A DNA stretch of 64,000 nucleotides from contig JASEJD010000005.1 of NCBI GenBank assembly GCA_030016715.1, positions 104,811 through 168,810 on the forward strand. The letters are read 5' to 3'. Both the position numbers and the translations under genes were made by a program. Positions within the stretch are counted from its first letter, which is position 1; each line of letters starts with the position of its first letter. Shown here in pieces: positions 1 through 10,117 of the stretch. The notes beneath the pieces are model-generated. The model did not search any database. It had not been told where the DNA came from and was given only the letters and a program-made list of their open reading frames with translations. This stretch comes from Methanobacteriaceae archaeon. Its GTDB lineage: Archaea > Methanobacteriota > Methanobacteria > Methanobacteriales > Methanobacteriaceae.

Positions 1-753
1 TACACTGAAATGTTGGTTTATTACAATTATAATAACAAATATCCTGATTATGTAAGTATTGGCAAGCTAAATAAGCTTCCTAAAATTAATTCAGCATATG
101 TAGATAATCAGATTTCAAAATATAGTTACAGAAAATATTTGTACAGAAAAAAGCTTTCCAGTATAAACTATTACATCAAAAGAACCAGGAATATGAAACG
201 TATAAGAAGCCTTAGATCTTCTTATAACTATTACTATAAGAAGTATCAATATGTATCAAAACTTTTAGCATATTATTACAAAAAGAAAAGTTCCCCTTGG
301 TATGTTCCAAAAGATTATAGGATTTATCTAACAAAAACACGTAATTGTCAAGTTAATGATTACAGAATTATTGCACAAACCTTAATATTATCTGAATTAA
401 CTCCTTATGAAACAGCTGATAATCTGTTTACATATGTCAGAGATATTTGTAAGTATACTTTTTATTATAACACTCGTTATGGTGCAATAAACACATTAAA
501 AATAAAAAAGGCTAACTGTATTGATCAAGCCCATTTACTCATTGCAATGGCCCGTTCTGTTGGGATTCCAGCCCGATACCGCCATGCACATTGTAAATTT
601 TCCACTATGACAGTGGGCCATATCTGGGCGCAACTGTACATAAATGGACGATGGTACACTGCAGATCCAACCAGTTACCGTAACACATTAGGAAAACAAA
701 ATAATTGTAAAATATTGTATTGGAAAGGGAGATATTTAGCTCTACCCTTTTAA
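1..753 (+). CDS. Pseudomurein-binding transglutaminase-like protein, 5' partial
   Basis: The reading frame is open from the left window edge through the ATG at position 10, so the real start probably lies outside. The C-terminal part is a transglutaminase-like cysteine protease fold: counted from the ATG at 10, Cys170 (motif NCIDQAHLL), His204 (VGHIWAQ) and Asp219 (TADPTS) form the expected catalytic triad. The first residues (YNNKYPDYVSIG) match the end of a pseudomurein-binding repeat. In the family, this pairing is seen in wall proteins and in pseudomurein endoisopeptidases that cut the peptide cross-links of pseudomurein. The middle is very rich in Tyr, Lys and Arg. Role is inferred as extracellular wall remodelling; a different cross-linking or protease role is possible. 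Confidence 0.8.
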   Translation, partial: YTEMLVYYNYNNKYPDYVSIGKLNKLPKINSAYVDNQISKYSYRKYLYRKKLSSINYYIKRTRNMKRIRSLRSSYNYYYKKYQYVSKLLAYYYKKKSSPWYVPKDYRIYLTKTRNCQVNDYRIIAQTLILSELTPYETADNLFTYVRDICKYTFYYNTRYGAINTLKIKKANCIDQAHLLIAMARSVGIPARYRHAHCKFSTMTVGHIWAQLYINGRWYTADPTSYRNTLGKQNNCKILYWKGRYLALPF

Positions 754-813
754 TTATCTCTTTTTAATCATTTAAATAAATTTTTTTAATACATAAATTG
801 CCTAGTTTAAAAA

Positions 814-1512
814 TTAAATATAACTTCTTTTATCCTGCTTTGTATTACAAGAAACTCCTCTTATTTTCTTTTTAGGTTCTATTGCACCCATCTTTTCCAG
901 TACTTCGTTATAATCTACTTTTGTATTTATGCATCCATCTTTAAGTAATGGAACTCCTTGGCATGAAAAATTTGAAAGCTTCATCATGGCCAGGTTCAAG
1001 TCTTGATAACATGCCACCCCTAAAACCGCTTTGAACTTGTTTTTTTCAGCGATTTTTTTTAGAAAAGTTGATCCAGGAATTATGAAAACTTTGTAACCCA
1101 TGTTTTCTCCCTTTTTCTTTAATGGGCCAATAACACATCGGTTACAATCTGTACACTTCAAACCTGAAGAATCAAGTTTTGCTTCACAATCAGCATTTCT
1201 AAGACAATGAGGAAGTATTAACAATCTTTCACCTGGTTCTGAATTCTCAAAAGCTTTTTTATTTACCTTATTTCTTACTTCAACCCCTATTTGATCTACA
1301 ATTTTTTCTTCTAATCCCAGATTTTCTGAGAATTTTTTAAAAGGACCATAAAACATATCTAGGGTAAAAAGTAGGAGTTTGGGAAATATCAGCCTGTTTT
1401 GTCTTATCAAAATCTTTCCTAGAATTAAAGATAGTGATAAAAGCAGTATTATCACTATACCTGCGATGAAAATTAATTGTCCAATTATTTGGTAAAAATC
1501 ATACATTATCAT
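814..1512 (-). CDS. DUF116 membrane-anchored cysteine-rich protein
   Basis: A 232-residue protein with one N-terminal membrane segment (about residues 10-32) followed by a soluble domain with the DUF116 signature: [10 protein letters not shown], then [10 protein letters not shown], and later conserved Cys in GVACYQDL and KDGCINT. The Cys pattern suggests a metal or iron-sulfur site, but the function of DUF116 is not established. Two in-frame start ATGs (1512 and 1506) are close; no strong ribosome site separates them. It stands alone between AT-rich spacers, convergent with the transglutaminase gene. Confidence 0.8.
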   Translation of the reverse strand: MIMYDFYQIIGQLIFIAGIVIILLLSLSLILGKILIRQNRLIFPKLLLFTLDMFYGPFKKFSENLGLEEKIVDQIGVEVRNKVNKKAFENSEPGERLLILPHCLRNADCEAKLDSSGLKCTDCNRCVIGPLKKKGENMGYKVFIIPGSTFLKKIAEKNKFKAVLGVACYQDLNLAMMKLSNFSCQGVPLLKDGCINTKVDYNEVLEKMGAIEPKKKIRGVSCNTKQDKRSYI

Positions 1513-1692
1513 ACTAATCTCGTTAATTTAGTTCAAATATTACATATGCATTTTTAAATATTAAAAATCAACAAACCGTTATATTTAATTTATTCTAAGC
1601 ACTATTTAAGTTTTTAAAATTAATCATTTTTTCATAAATAATAATAATAATTAGTTAAAAGATATTGTCACACTATTAATAGAATAAAATAA

Positions 1693-2151
1693 CTAAGATA
1701 TTCCATCTTCTTGGATAATAGATTTCTTATCTTTCAATTTCTCTAATGATCTTTCTGTTGTGTTTCTAACATGAGCTTCTTTATCAAAGAGAAAAGGCAA
1801 GATCAGATCAGTTACCTCTTTACCTCCCAGTTTTACCAGAGCTTCTATAGCACTGCATCGAACCACCCAAGAATCATCTTTAAGATAATCAGTAATATGA
1901 GGAATAGAATCTTTATCACCGATATATGCTAATGATTGAATGGAAACAGCTCTTACAGCCCAAAATGGATCATTTAATATACCTAGAAGAGATTCAACAG
2001 AGCTCTTGCCAGGTATATATCGCAGGGCCTCGGCAGCTTCTTTACGGATATAATCATTATTGCTTTGAAGTGCTAATTTCAAGCCCTTTAAGTCCCTGTC
2101 CCATTTCATGTTTTCAATGTCAATAAGTGATATATCCTTTTTTTTGTTCAT
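1693..2151 (-). CDS. HEAT-repeat protein
   Basis: About 152 residues made almost entirely of HEAT-type helical pairs. Recurrent motifs such as NDYIRKEAAEAL, DPFWAVRAVSIQSL, DSWVVRCSAIEAL and EAHVRNTTERSL mark four repeats spaced about 31 residues apart. Such PBS-lyase-like HEAT proteins act as protein-binding scaffolds; no catalytic residues are visible. An in-frame TTG at 2160 could also start it; I chose the ATG at 2151 because no ribosome site supports the TTG. It follows the 161-residue hypothetical gene on the same strand after 40 nt, so the two and the zinc-ribbon gene upstream may share a transcript. Confidence 0.75.
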   Translation of the reverse strand: MNKKKDISLIDIENMKWDRDLKGLKLALQSNNDYIRKEAAEALRYIPGKSSVESLLGILNDPFWAVRAVSIQSLAYIGDKDSIPHITDYLKDDSWVVRCSAIEALVKLGGKEVTDLILPFLFDKEAHVRNTTERSLEKLKDKKSIIQEDGIS

Positions 2152-2634
2152 TCCAACCAACTACCCAGATCTTAGGAAAATTAATAATCAATTAAATTTT
2201 TTCTATTTTATAGTTTGAATTTTGACCAATTACTTCTAAACCATCTTGGCTGGAATAAATTTCAGTACCTGACAAGTCATCACCAGAGCATAATATATCT
2301 TGTTCTGGATGAGTTCCGGGAACAATGTCACAGCTAAGACGTATATGATCTCCAGTGGCCACCACCATTTTAAGTCTCTGGGAAGTGGGATGATTTTCTG
2401 GTAGAACAATTATGGGGGTTTGTATTTCTTTTATAAGAAAAATTAATCCTTTAATACCTTTTTCTATTTTTTTTCCAGTATCAAATGCAGAAACAACAAT
2501 CAGATCATGAGGTTCTAAGAACTGCACTATTTCCTCTTTATCAGGCATTCCAATATATAAAAGGAGATTCTGGGATGCTTTGGAAATCCCAACAGTACTA
2601 CTTTTTCCTAATAAAAAAAAGACATGGTCTTCAT

Positions 2635-2778
<144 letters not shown>

Positions 2779-3047
2779 CACAGTACACATCATACATCAC
2801 CATTAATATATTATATTTTAGTGATTATTTATTTTTTTTGTATTCAATTGTTTAATATTTTGTTTTGGTATTAATAATTAAAAATAATGTAGTTCTTAAC
2901 AACAAATTTATACTTAATTAAAGGGAATATAATTTCTAATGTATTAATTAACATCATATTTAATTCAAAAATGTATTAACTTAAAAAAATAGTAAGAACT
3001 AGAAAAATTAATAAAAGTGGATTATTTTTTTAAAAACGGTGAGAATA

Positions 3048-4976
3048 TTGAAAAATCTTGTTTTCCCATTTAGTGCAATCGTAGGACAGGAAAATATTAA
3101 AAAAGCTTTGATTCTAAATGCTATAAATCCATCAATTGGCGGAGTTTTAATAAAAGGTGATAAAGGAACCGGTAAGACCACCGCTGTAAGGGCTCTGGCT
3201 GACCTTCTTCCCTCCATGGAAGTAGTTAAAGGATGTCCCTTTTATTGTGATCCAGCAGAAGAAAATTCCATGTGTGAAACATGTAAATCAGGTGAGATTG
3301 AAATAGAAAAACATAAAATGAGGGTAATAGAACTGCCCCTAGGTTCTACCGAGGATAGGGTGGTAGGATCAATCAACATTGAAAAAGCTCTTAAAGAAGG
3401 AATAAAATCTTTAGAACCAGGAATTTTAGCTGAAGCTAATCGGAATATTCTCTATGTAGATGAAATCAATTTATTGGATGATCATTTAGTTGACGTTTTG
3501 CTTGATGCTGCCGCATATGGTGTTAATATAGTAGAAAGGGAAGGAATATCCTTAAGTCACCCCTCTAAATTCATACTGGTAGGCACTATGAATCCTGCAG
3601 AAGGAGAACTTCGACCCCAGTTATCTGACCGTATAGGTCTCCATATAAATGTCGAGACTATAAGGGATATTGATGATCGAATAAAGATTATGAAAAGACG
3701 GGAAGAATTTGAAAAAGATCCTAAAACTTTCATTGAAAGCTTTAAAGAGGATCAACAAAAAATTCTAAACAGCATCTTAAAAGCCCGTGAAATTCTCTTA
3801 AAAGTAAGAATTTCAGATGAGTTAATGGAATTAATTGCCCGGATATGTGTTGAAGCAGGTGTAGATGGACATCGTGCTGATATTGCTATTTTGAAGGCAG
3901 CTAAAACAATAGCTGCTTATAATAATCGAATAGATGTAAATTTAGATGATTTAGAAGAGGCTGCACTATTGGTACTGGGCCATAGATTGCAGAATAAATC
4001 TTTTGATAAAAAAGAAATCGATAAAAAGGTGAAAGACGCCTCCGATGATATGGAAAAAAAAGAAAAGGATAAAAAAAAAATTACTTCAAATAAAACAGAA
4101 AATAATAGTGGAAAAAAGGGAATGCAACTAAAAACATTGAAACATGAAGAAAAAATTCCTGATAAGGATGAACAGGATGTGGATATAAAAAAATTGCTTA
4201 AACTGAAAGGTAAAAAAAAGAAGAGGCTTTATGGACAGAGGATGGATTCAAAAACAGAGAAAGGTAAATATATCAAAAGTAAAATTCCCAAAGTTTCCTC
4301 TAAAGATATAGCAATCGATGCAACTCTAAGGGCTGCTGCAGTCAGATCAAATGGAGATTTGAAGGTTGAGGGTGAAGATCTCCGCGAAAAGATCAGAAAA
4401 CATGGTGCTAGGGCTTCCATTGTACTGGTTGTTGATATAAGCGGATCAATGTTCTCTGATAGAAAAGCAAACCGAGTAAAAGGCATACTTGAATCCATTA
4501 TTCAGGATAGCAATAGACATAATGATAAAATCAGTGTTATAGGATTTAAGGGTAAGGATGCTGAGGTAATAATACCTACCACCAAGAGAGCTACTGCTTT
4601 TAAGGATATAGTAAAAAATATTAGTGTTGGAGGTACAACACCAATGGCGGCAGGGTTGAAAAAGGGACTGGAAATTCTTAAATCTGAGAAGAAAAAGGAA
4701 GAATTTATCCCATTAATGGTAGTATTAACAGATGGAATGCCTAATGTTGCTCTTGATAAAGATCCTTCCCGTGATTCATTAAAATTAGCACAAAATTTAA
4801 AGGAAAATTATTTTCATACCATTGTAATAAATTTTGAAAAAACTGTGACAATGGGCCGCAATTTCAATATGGAATTTGCACTGGCATCAGGTGGACGATA
4901 CTATGAATTGGAAGACCTGGAAAATCCTGGTTCACTGGTATCAAGGATACTGGACTATGAGAGAAAATTCATTTAA
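3048..4976 (+). CDS. ChlI/ChlD-like chelatase AAA+ ATPase with VWA domain
   Basis: A 642-residue fusion of an AAA+ domain (Walker A GDKGTGKT near residue 40, Walker [10 protein letters not shown] near 140, sensor [11 protein letters not shown]) and a C-terminal von Willebrand A domain with an intact MIDAS motif (DISGSM). A Cys cluster ([12 protein letters not shown]) follows the Walker A helix. A charged Lys-rich linker joins the domains. The family supplies the motor subunits of magnesium or cobalt chelatases; in methanogens, which lack chlorophyll, it is usually linked to cobalt or nickel tetrapyrrole metallation, so the substrate here is inferred. The start TTG at 3048 follows GGTGAG at 3038-3043 with ideal spacing; a GTG at 3039 is in frame but sits inside that site. 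No CobN-like large subunit is in the window. Confidence 0.85.
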   Translation: MKNLVFPFSAIVGQENIKKALILNAINPSIGGVLIKGDKGTGKTTAVRALADLLPSMEVVKGCPFYCDPAEENSMCETCKSGEIEIEKHKMRVIELPLGSTEDRVVGSINIEKALKEGIKSLEPGILAEANRNILYVDEINLLDDHLVDVLLDAAAYGVNIVEREGISLSHPSKFILVGTMNPAEGELRPQLSDRIGLHINVETIRDIDDRIKIMKRREEFEKDPKTFIESFKEDQQKILNSILKAREILLKVRISDELMELIARICVEAGVDGHRADIAILKAAKTIAAYNNRIDVNLDDLEEAALLVLGHRLQNKSFDKKEIDKKVKDASDDMEKKEKDKKKITSNKTENNSGKKGMQLKTLKHEEKIPDKDEQDVDIKKLLKLKGKKKKRLYGQRMDSKTEKGKYIKSKIPKVSSKDIAIDATLRAAAVRSNGDLKVEGEDLREKIRKHGARASIVLVVDISGSMFSDRKANRVKGILESIIQDSNRHNDKISVIGFKGKDAEVIIPTTKRATAFKDIVKNISVGGTTPMAAGLKKGLEILKSEKKKEEFIPLMVVLTDGMPNVALDKDPSRDSLKLAQNLKENYFHTIVINFEKTVTMGRNFNMEFALASGGRYYELEDLENPGSLVSRILDYERKFI

Positions 4977-5144
4977 TCAAAATGGGGATACTTTACAATA
5001 AAAGAAACTCCATAAGGGAATAATATGCTAATTTTAAATAGTAAATGGATAGGTTTAAATAAGGTAATATTATATTTAAATTATTAGTTTGTTGTTAACT
5101 ATTTTTAAGTAATATTAGAGTGAGCATCCATTTAGAGAATATAT

Positions 5145-5654
5145 ATGAAAATTGTTGCTTATCATGCTGAACAGTGTGATCCTAAAAAGTGCACGACGAT
5201 TAAACTGGCACGTAAAGATAAACTTAAAATAGTCAACCATCTAAATAGAATACCCAAAGGTGCAATAGTTTTAAATCCTTTCAGTGAAAAATCAGTATCA
5301 CGTGAAGATCAAAAAAATATTAAGGATAATGGACTTGTAGCCATTGATTGTTCATGGAAGAAAGTAGAAAGAACTTCATTCATGTTCAAAACAGCAAAAT
5401 ATCATAGATCACTTCCATATTTAGTTGCATCCAACCCCACCAACTATGGTCGTCCCTGCATACTATCCACTGCAGAGGCAATTGCAGCAACTTTTTATAT
5501 AGTTGGATTTAAAAATATTGCTGTTGAAATTATGTCCCAGTTTAAGTGGGGACCTCATTTTCTAAAGCTCAACCATGAGTTATTAGAAGCTTATTACCGT
5601 GCTGAAAATAGTATGGAAGTAGTTAAAATTCAAAATGAATTCATAGGAGGATAA
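5145..5654 (+). CDS. tsr3: Tsr3-like 18S/16S rRNA aminocarboxypropyltransferase
   Basis: A 169-residue protein matching the Tsr3 (formerly DUF367 plus RLI-like) family. Visible motifs are [10 protein letters not shown] near the N-terminus, the SAM-pocket stretch VAIDCSWKK, and [13 protein letters not shown] followed by [10 protein letters not shown]. Tsr3 transfers the aminocarboxypropyl group of SAM to a hypermodified uridine in small-subunit rRNA. The gene ends 2 nt before the L40e start, with the GGAGG near its stop serving the next gene, so it is translationally linked to a ribosomal protein, as expected for a ribosome-maturation enzyme. Confidence 0.88.
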   Translation: MKIVAYHAEQCDPKKCTTIKLARKDKLKIVNHLNRIPKGAIVLNPFSEKSVSREDQKNIKDNGLVAIDCSWKKVERTSFMFKTAKYHRSLPYLVASNPTNYGRPCILSTAEAIAATFYIVGFKNIAVEIMSQFKWGPHFLKLNHELLEAYYRAENSMEVVKIQNEFIGG

Positions 5655-5656
5655 AC

Positions 5657-5803
5657 ATGGCTAGATTTGAAGAAGCTGAAAAAAGATTATTCCAAATCAA
5701 AATATGCTTAAAATGTAACGCTCGAAACCCACCTACTGCAAAGGTATGCAGAAAATGTGGATATAAAGGCCTTAGATTTAAGGCTAAAGAGCCTAGAGGA
5801 TAA
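5657..5803 (+). CDS. rpl40e: Ribosomal protein L40e
   Basis: A 48-residue protein with a four-cysteine zinc ribbon: CLKC (Cys17, Cys20) and CRKC (Cys31, Cys34). Start [10 protein letters not shown] and end KAKEPRG are typical of archaeal L40e. The ATG at 5657 is preceded by a strong AGGAGG site at 5645-5650. The order Tsr3, L40e, GGGP synthase is a conserved neighbourhood in Methanobacteriales as I recall it from Methanothermobacter. Confidence 0.93.
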   Translation: MARFEEAEKRLFQIKICLKCNARNPPTAKVCRKCGYKGLRFKAKEPRG

Positions 5804-5880
5804 ATAGATTTATGAGGAATGTAAAATCTTCCTCTAATCTTAATTATAATATTTTTTAACTATTTTTAAAGTGATTTAAA

Positions 5881-6609
5881 ATGAAAGTTGAAGATTTCAT
5901 CAAATCAGCCCTTTATGAGGGAAAACTACATTTAACACTTATAGATCCTGATGAACAAGACCCAGAAACAGCTTTAAAAATTGCCCAGGAGGCAATTAAA
6001 GGCGGGACTCATGGAATAATGTTAGGTGGTTCCACAGCAGAAGCATCAGATCTTGATGATACTGCTAAAATACTACAAGAAAACATCGGAGTTCCTATTA
6101 TACTCTTCCCTGGAAATACCAGTGGTGTAAGCAAATATGCCGACGCACTTTTTTTCATGAGCCTACTTAATTCTACCAATCCCTACTGGATAATAGGAGC
6201 TCAAGCATTAGCTGCTCCAAATGTGAAAAAAATAGGTATTGAAACTCTCCCCATGGGTTACTTGGTAATTGAACCTGGCGGAACTGTAGGATGGGTTGGT
6301 GATGCTAAATTAATACCCCGAAATAAGCCAGATCTGGCAGTGGCATATTCACTTGCAGCAGAGTTCATGGGAATGAAATTAATGTACCTTGAAGCAGGTT
6401 CAGGAGCTGGTGAACATGTACCCGTTGAAATGATCTCTAGGGTTAAGAAACTAACTGACATGATCCTAATTGTAGGTGGAGGAATTAGAACTAAAGAAGA
6501 TGCACAACGAGTCAGTGCAGCCGGTGCAGATATAATAGTTACCGGGACTGTGGTTGAAGATACTTCTGATGTTGAAAAATGTATAAAAGAAATAGTTTCT
6601 GTGATTTAA
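5881..6609 (+). CDS. Geranylgeranylglyceryl phosphate synthase
   Basis: A 242-residue TIM-barrel prenyltransferase of the GGGPS/PcrB family, which joins geranylgeranyl diphosphate to sn-glycerol-1-phosphate, the first committed step of archaeal ether lipid synthesis. Diagnostic stretches are LIDPDEQDPE at the first strand, IMLGGSTA, LFPGNTSGVS, YLEAGSGAGEHV and the phosphate loop VGGGIRTKEDA. Length and motifs are normal for the Methanobacteriales type. It follows L40e after 77 nt and may be in the same transcript. Confidence 0.95.
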   Translation: MKVEDFIKSALYEGKLHLTLIDPDEQDPETALKIAQEAIKGGTHGIMLGGSTAEASDLDDTAKILQENIGVPIILFPGNTSGVSKYADALFFMSLLNSTNPYWIIGAQALAAPNVKKIGIETLPMGYLVIEPGGTVGWVGDAKLIPRNKPDLAVAYSLAAEFMGMKLMYLEAGSGAGEHVPVEMISRVKKLTDMILIVGGGIRTKEDAQRVSAAGADIIVTGTVVEDTSDVEKCIKEIVSVI

Positions 6610-6810
6610 ATTTAATGATTAAATCATAGAAATAGTTTTTTGACTTAAATCTGATAACTAAATAAAAATCTATTTGAAATTTCAATAACACTCTTTTTAA
6701 ATTACAATTTTTTATAATATTATCCCAAAATGTCAAATTTTTTTCCATAAATTTATTTTAGATAACAAGAATATAATACAATAAATTAAGGTTTATATTT
6801 AGGTGATAAT

Positions 6811-7491
6811 ATGGATGTCTGTGAAGTAAATGGTTATGAGATTATATCAAAAAAAATAAAAGATAATATTGGACTTGAAAAATCACCAGTAGCTATCAAA
6901 CTGGTTTTAAGAGAAGATGATATTCCAGAGGGTATTGAAGAGATTGATTCTAAGATGAGACATTGTGAAATGGTTCAAAAAGCCAGTAAAGGAGATTTAT
7001 TTTATGCTCTATCCGATGATCAGATGTGTAAAGGTGGGGCAGCTGCAATCGGGGCTGATGAGGCTCCAGATAAACTTAAAACCGGTGAATTTTACTATGA
7101 TTTAGGTAGATTTTCATCTTTAGGCTCTGCAAAAAGAACCTTAGATGCCATTCCAAAAATAGATATGAGAACCTATGCCACAGTTTACGCTCCATTAGAA
7201 AAGGCAAATTTCGATCCAGATGTAATCCTTATAATATGTAATCCTAAACAAGCAATGATGATAGCTCAAGCACTAGTTTACACTTTAGGTGGAAGGGTGG
7301 AAGCTGACTTTTCAGGTATTCAGTCTATCTGTGCTGATGCAGTGGCTGGTCCTTACATGAGAAAACAGGCCAATATTACATTAGGATGCAGTGGTTCCAG
7401 GCAGTATGCTGATATTAAAGATGATGAAGTAATTGTTGGTTTAAATGGTGAAAATATTGGCTGTGTGGTTAATGCTTTAGATTCACTTTAA
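6811..7491 (+). CDS. DUF169 family protein
   Basis: A 226-residue protein of the DUF169 family, common in methanogens and sulfate reducers. Recognisable parts are KSPVAIKLV, RHCEMVQKAS, CKGGAAAIG and the C-terminal ADAVAGPYM...LGCSGSRQYAD. Several conserved Cys residues may bind a metal or cofactor; the function is not established. Preceded by GGTGATA 6 nt before the ATG, with about 200 nt of AT-rich leader that probably holds the promoter. A T-rich run at 7497-7507 could end the transcript. Confidence 0.85.
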   Translation: MDVCEVNGYEIISKKIKDNIGLEKSPVAIKLVLREDDIPEGIEEIDSKMRHCEMVQKASKGDLFYALSDDQMCKGGAAAIGADEAPDKLKTGEFYYDLGRFSSLGSAKRTLDAIPKIDMRTYATVYAPLEKANFDPDVILIICNPKQAMMIAQALVYTLGGRVEADFSGIQSICADAVAGPYMRKQANITLGCSGSRQYADIKDDEVIVGLNGENIGCVVNALDSL

Positions 7492-7570
7492 TTTTTAATC
7501 TTTTTTTAAAAAATAAATAACCTGATAACTACCTTCTTTAGAATATTTTAATCTTTTAAAATAAAAAAAA

Positions 7571-7600
7571 ATCGTATACTTGCAATGGCAAGTATGCGAT
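7571..7600 (-). terminator. Hairpin with T-run, terminator of the 7612-8268 gene
   Basis: A 13-bp inverted repeat (left arm 7571-7583, right arm 7588-7600, loop aatg) with one mismatch, followed on the minus strand by a run of eight or more T. It lies 12 nt after the stop codon of the minus-strand surface protein gene. It resembles an intrinsic terminator; archaea usually end at T-runs alone, so the clear hairpin is unusual. Confidence 0.65.
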
Positions 7601-7611
7601 AGAATTTTTAA

Positions 7612-8268
7612 TTAACCATATCCATCGGGATAACAGATTTTACAATCAGGATTACCACATCCATAGCCAGGATATGCAGGTTCAGTAGGTTGTGGTTTTG
7701 GTTTAGGTTTTGTTGTGGTTTTTGGTTTAGTCTGAGTAGTTTGTTGTGTAGTGGTTGTTTTTTTAACTTCTTCTTGTTGTTCTTGCTCTTCTTGTTCTTG
7801 TTTCTCTTTTTCAAGTTCTTCAGCAGTAGGTAATACATTTGGTGTATTTATAGTAACTAAAGTACCATCTGGCGTAGTAACAACTTCTATTGTAGTTCCA
7901 TCAGCCAATATAATAGATATTACATTGTTATTCCCTTCTTTCGGTGGTTTTGTTGGAAGAGTTACCGAACCATTAAGTTTTCGTAATCTCTCTTTATTTT
8001 TACCAGTGTAAGTTACTGGTACTCTCCAAGATGTAACCCCATTTAATGTAACCTTTTCTGGAGTGCCTACAGTGGCTTTTTCAGCAGGATCAGTTATACC
8101 CTCATTAACAACATTGTTAATAATTACTTGTGCTTCTTCGGCTGTTATCTCATTAGCAAATACATCAGTACCAAATAAGATATAACTACCAAAAATAGCA
8201 CCTACCAGTATAACAATCACTATAATGACTATAGGCAATATACTACGGTCTTTTTCCATAATATGCAA
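7612..8268 (-). CDS. Membrane-anchored surface protein with C-terminal Cys motif
   Basis: A 218-residue protein, family not recognised. Residues 10-33 form a signal anchor. Residues about 40-130 form a PepSY-like alpha/beta region (ITAEEAQVIINNVV, then GVTSWRVPVTYTGKN). Then come a Glu/Gln-rich helix, a Thr/Lys/Pro-rich spacer, and an unusual tail GYGCGNPDCKICYPDGYG with three Cys that could bind a metal or link covalently. The TTG start at 8268 follows GGAGGGG with 4-5 nt spacing; an ATG nine bases on gives MEKDRSILP and is also possible. Probably exposed outside the cell membrane. Confidence 0.7.
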   Translation of the reverse strand: MHIMEKDRSILPIVIIVIVILVGAIFGSYILFGTDVFANEITAEEAQVIINNVVNEGITDPAEKATVGTPEKVTLNGVTSWRVPVTYTGKNKERLRKLNGSVTLPTKPPKEGNNNVISIILADGTTIEVVTTPDGTLVTINTPNVLPTAEELEKEKQEQEEQEQQEEVKKTTTTQQTTQTKPKTTTKPKPKPQPTEPAYPGYGCGNPDCKICYPDGYG

Positions 8269-8483
8269 TCCCCCTCCTATTATAATTTTTAATATATAGG
8301 GATGACACTATTATGTTAGTATTAATATTAAAATTTATGTTTTTTAAAAATTTTATGTGATTATAATCACAAATCATAATTTCAATTACGATAATAGAAA
8401 AAAATTAAATTAAAATTTAAGGATAAATTAAATGCCTTTTTTTATAAAAATAATTGGTTTAATTTATCTAGCCCTTAAATTAA

Positions 8484-9134
8484 CTAATTTAGTTTAGCAT
8501 TGGCTATTATACTATATCTTACTATTTCTCTATTTTTATCATTGAATTTAACTGTAAAAGTTGCTTTTCCACCTGCAGGTATGATTGAAGGGTTCGATAT
8601 AGTATTATCCGTAGCAATAATATTCCCATCACTATCGAAAGCGGTTGCATTGATAGTTACTGAGTTTATATCTTTATTTCCAATATTTACTACTTCTCCT
8701 TCCAGTATTAGATCGCCTGAATTGTCTCTAGACTCATTTAAAACAACAGCTTTTAAGTTTTCAACGGGTACTGAAGACGGTTCTGTGATATTACTTATTA
8801 ATAATGCACTGGATAGAAAACCTAAAATCATAATGACAAGGGCGATTAGTATAATATTCCTACCGTGGTATTGGGCATCTGGATTCTTTTTTGTATATAA
8901 ATATGCACCTATGGCGATTCCAATAAGTCCCCCTAATAATGCAAAAATATAACCAAGAACTAAAAGTATAGTTGAAGGATTTTTATCTTGGCTTGGGTCA
9001 GCTTTAACTTGGCTTCTGTCACTATCAACAGATTTTTTAGGAGGCTGAGGTTCAGCCAGATTTAATTCATTACCACATTTCAAACAAAATCGATTATTAT
9101 CTTGGTTTTTGGCTCCACATTTAGGGCAAAACAT
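8484..9134 (-). CDS. Zinc-ribbon membrane protein with FxLYD-like domain
   Basis: The protein starts with a double zinc ribbon (CPKCGAKNQ and CLKCGNEL), followed by a polar linker, two membrane segments (about residues 55-80 and 90-115), and an outer beta domain with the FxLYD-like pattern (LEGEVVNIGNKDINSVTINATAFD, cut here: GEVVNIGN and ATAFDSDGN). The start ATG 9134 (MFCPKCG) is chosen since the family begins at the ribbon; upstream in-frame starts at 9146 would add four residues. Function is unknown; related proteins are abundant in Methanobacteriales. Confidence 0.7.
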   Translation of the reverse strand: MFCPKCGAKNQDNNRFCLKCGNELNLAEPQPPKKSVDSDRSQVKADPSQDKNPSTILLVLGYIFALLGGLIGIAIGAYLYTKKNPDAQYHGRNIILIALVIMILGFLSSALLISNITEPSSVPVENLKAVVLNESRDNSGDLILEGEVVNIGNKDINSVTINATAFDSDGNIIATDNTISNPSIIPAGGKATFTVKFNDKNREIVRYSIIANAKLN

Positions 9135-9391
9135 TTTAACACCCATATATTTAAATTATCTTTAATAAATAGGTTTATAGTTAAATCAATATTTAATGTC
9201 GGTTTTTAATATTATTTATAAGTTTCTATTTATAATTATTCTATAACTAACATTATAGTGCTTATTATTACTTAAACATTAATAAATTAATTATTAGCTA
9301 AAATTATAGTTTACTATCGATATTTAGATAATATAAAGAAATCTAACTATTTTTACCAGAATTTTAATAAAATATTACAAAAACTCTGGTA

Positions 9392-10051
9392 CTACTCTTC
9401 ATATTTTTTTACTCTTAGATAATCATCATAATGATTAATATTCACCAATTCTAATATATTTAAAGGTTTTAATCCATAAAAAATCATGCCTTTATTTATC
9501 ATTTCAGTTAGAACGGGATTTAGATTGCTTTTTTTATTTTTCAGAAATTTTTTTAAAGTTTTTGAGTGACATACAAATGGCATTCCCAGTCCTTTTGCAC
9601 TTTTTAAGAATCCAGTTTCACCCCGGGCCATTATAGATACTATATTTTCAGGGTTATCAAATTCCTCGGCTATTTTTATAAGATTATTCATAGTCTTAGT
9701 AGTAACTGATGGTTGGTCACCAGCTAAACACAGACATAGTTCATTCTCAGCTTTTAGTACACCATTATAAAGTGATTGGGATAGTTCCACATTAAATTTA
9801 GGGTTTATCACTATATCAATTCGATCATCATGAATTTCTTCAATAACGGGTTGAATTTCTTCAGCATAATGACCTAGAACAATTATGCAACGGTTAACGC
9901 TTGCTTTTAAAACATTTTCTATGGTTCTTATTATAACCGGCTTTCCATTTAATTCTAAAAGTAGTTTATTTTTTAGAGGTATTTTTTTGGCTTTAAGATC
10001 TCTTAGCATTCGTCTATTTTTACCGGCTGCAGTTATAATTGCAGATACCAT
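9392..10051 (-). CDS. MobA-like nucleotidyltransferase
   Basis: A 219-residue protein with the MobA/MocA-type nucleotidyltransferase fold: nucleotide loop IITAAGKNRRM at the N-terminus with a downstream Lys (NKLLLELNGKP), and the metal-binding LAGDQPSVT where MobA enzymes have DxP. Known relatives attach GMP or CMP to molybdopterin; others activate sugars. The loop GKNRRM differs from the usual GxSxRMG, so the substrate is uncertain. It stands alone on the minus strand. Several Mo-dependent proteins are encoded elsewhere in the window, which fits but does not prove a cofactor role. Confidence 0.75.
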   Translation of the reverse strand: MVSAIITAAGKNRRMLRDLKAKKIPLKNKLLLELNGKPVIIRTIENVLKASVNRCIIVLGHYAEEIQPVIEEIHDDRIDIVINPKFNVELSQSLYNGVLKAENELCLCLAGDQPSVTTKTMNNLIKIAEEFDNPENIVSIMARGETGFLKSAKGLGMPFVCHSKTLKKFLKNKKSNLNPVLTEMINKGMIFYGLKPLNILELVNINHYDDYLRVKKYEE

Positions 10052-10117
10052 CTAATCATCTTTAAATTAATTTAAGAAAAGGATAAAAAATTTTATATAA
10101 AAATATATTTGGGGGAA

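Noticed and set aside
7608..7838. 76-residue Lys/Gln-rich minus-strand ORF
   Set aside because: It is an alternative frame of the low-complexity tail of the surface protein gene.
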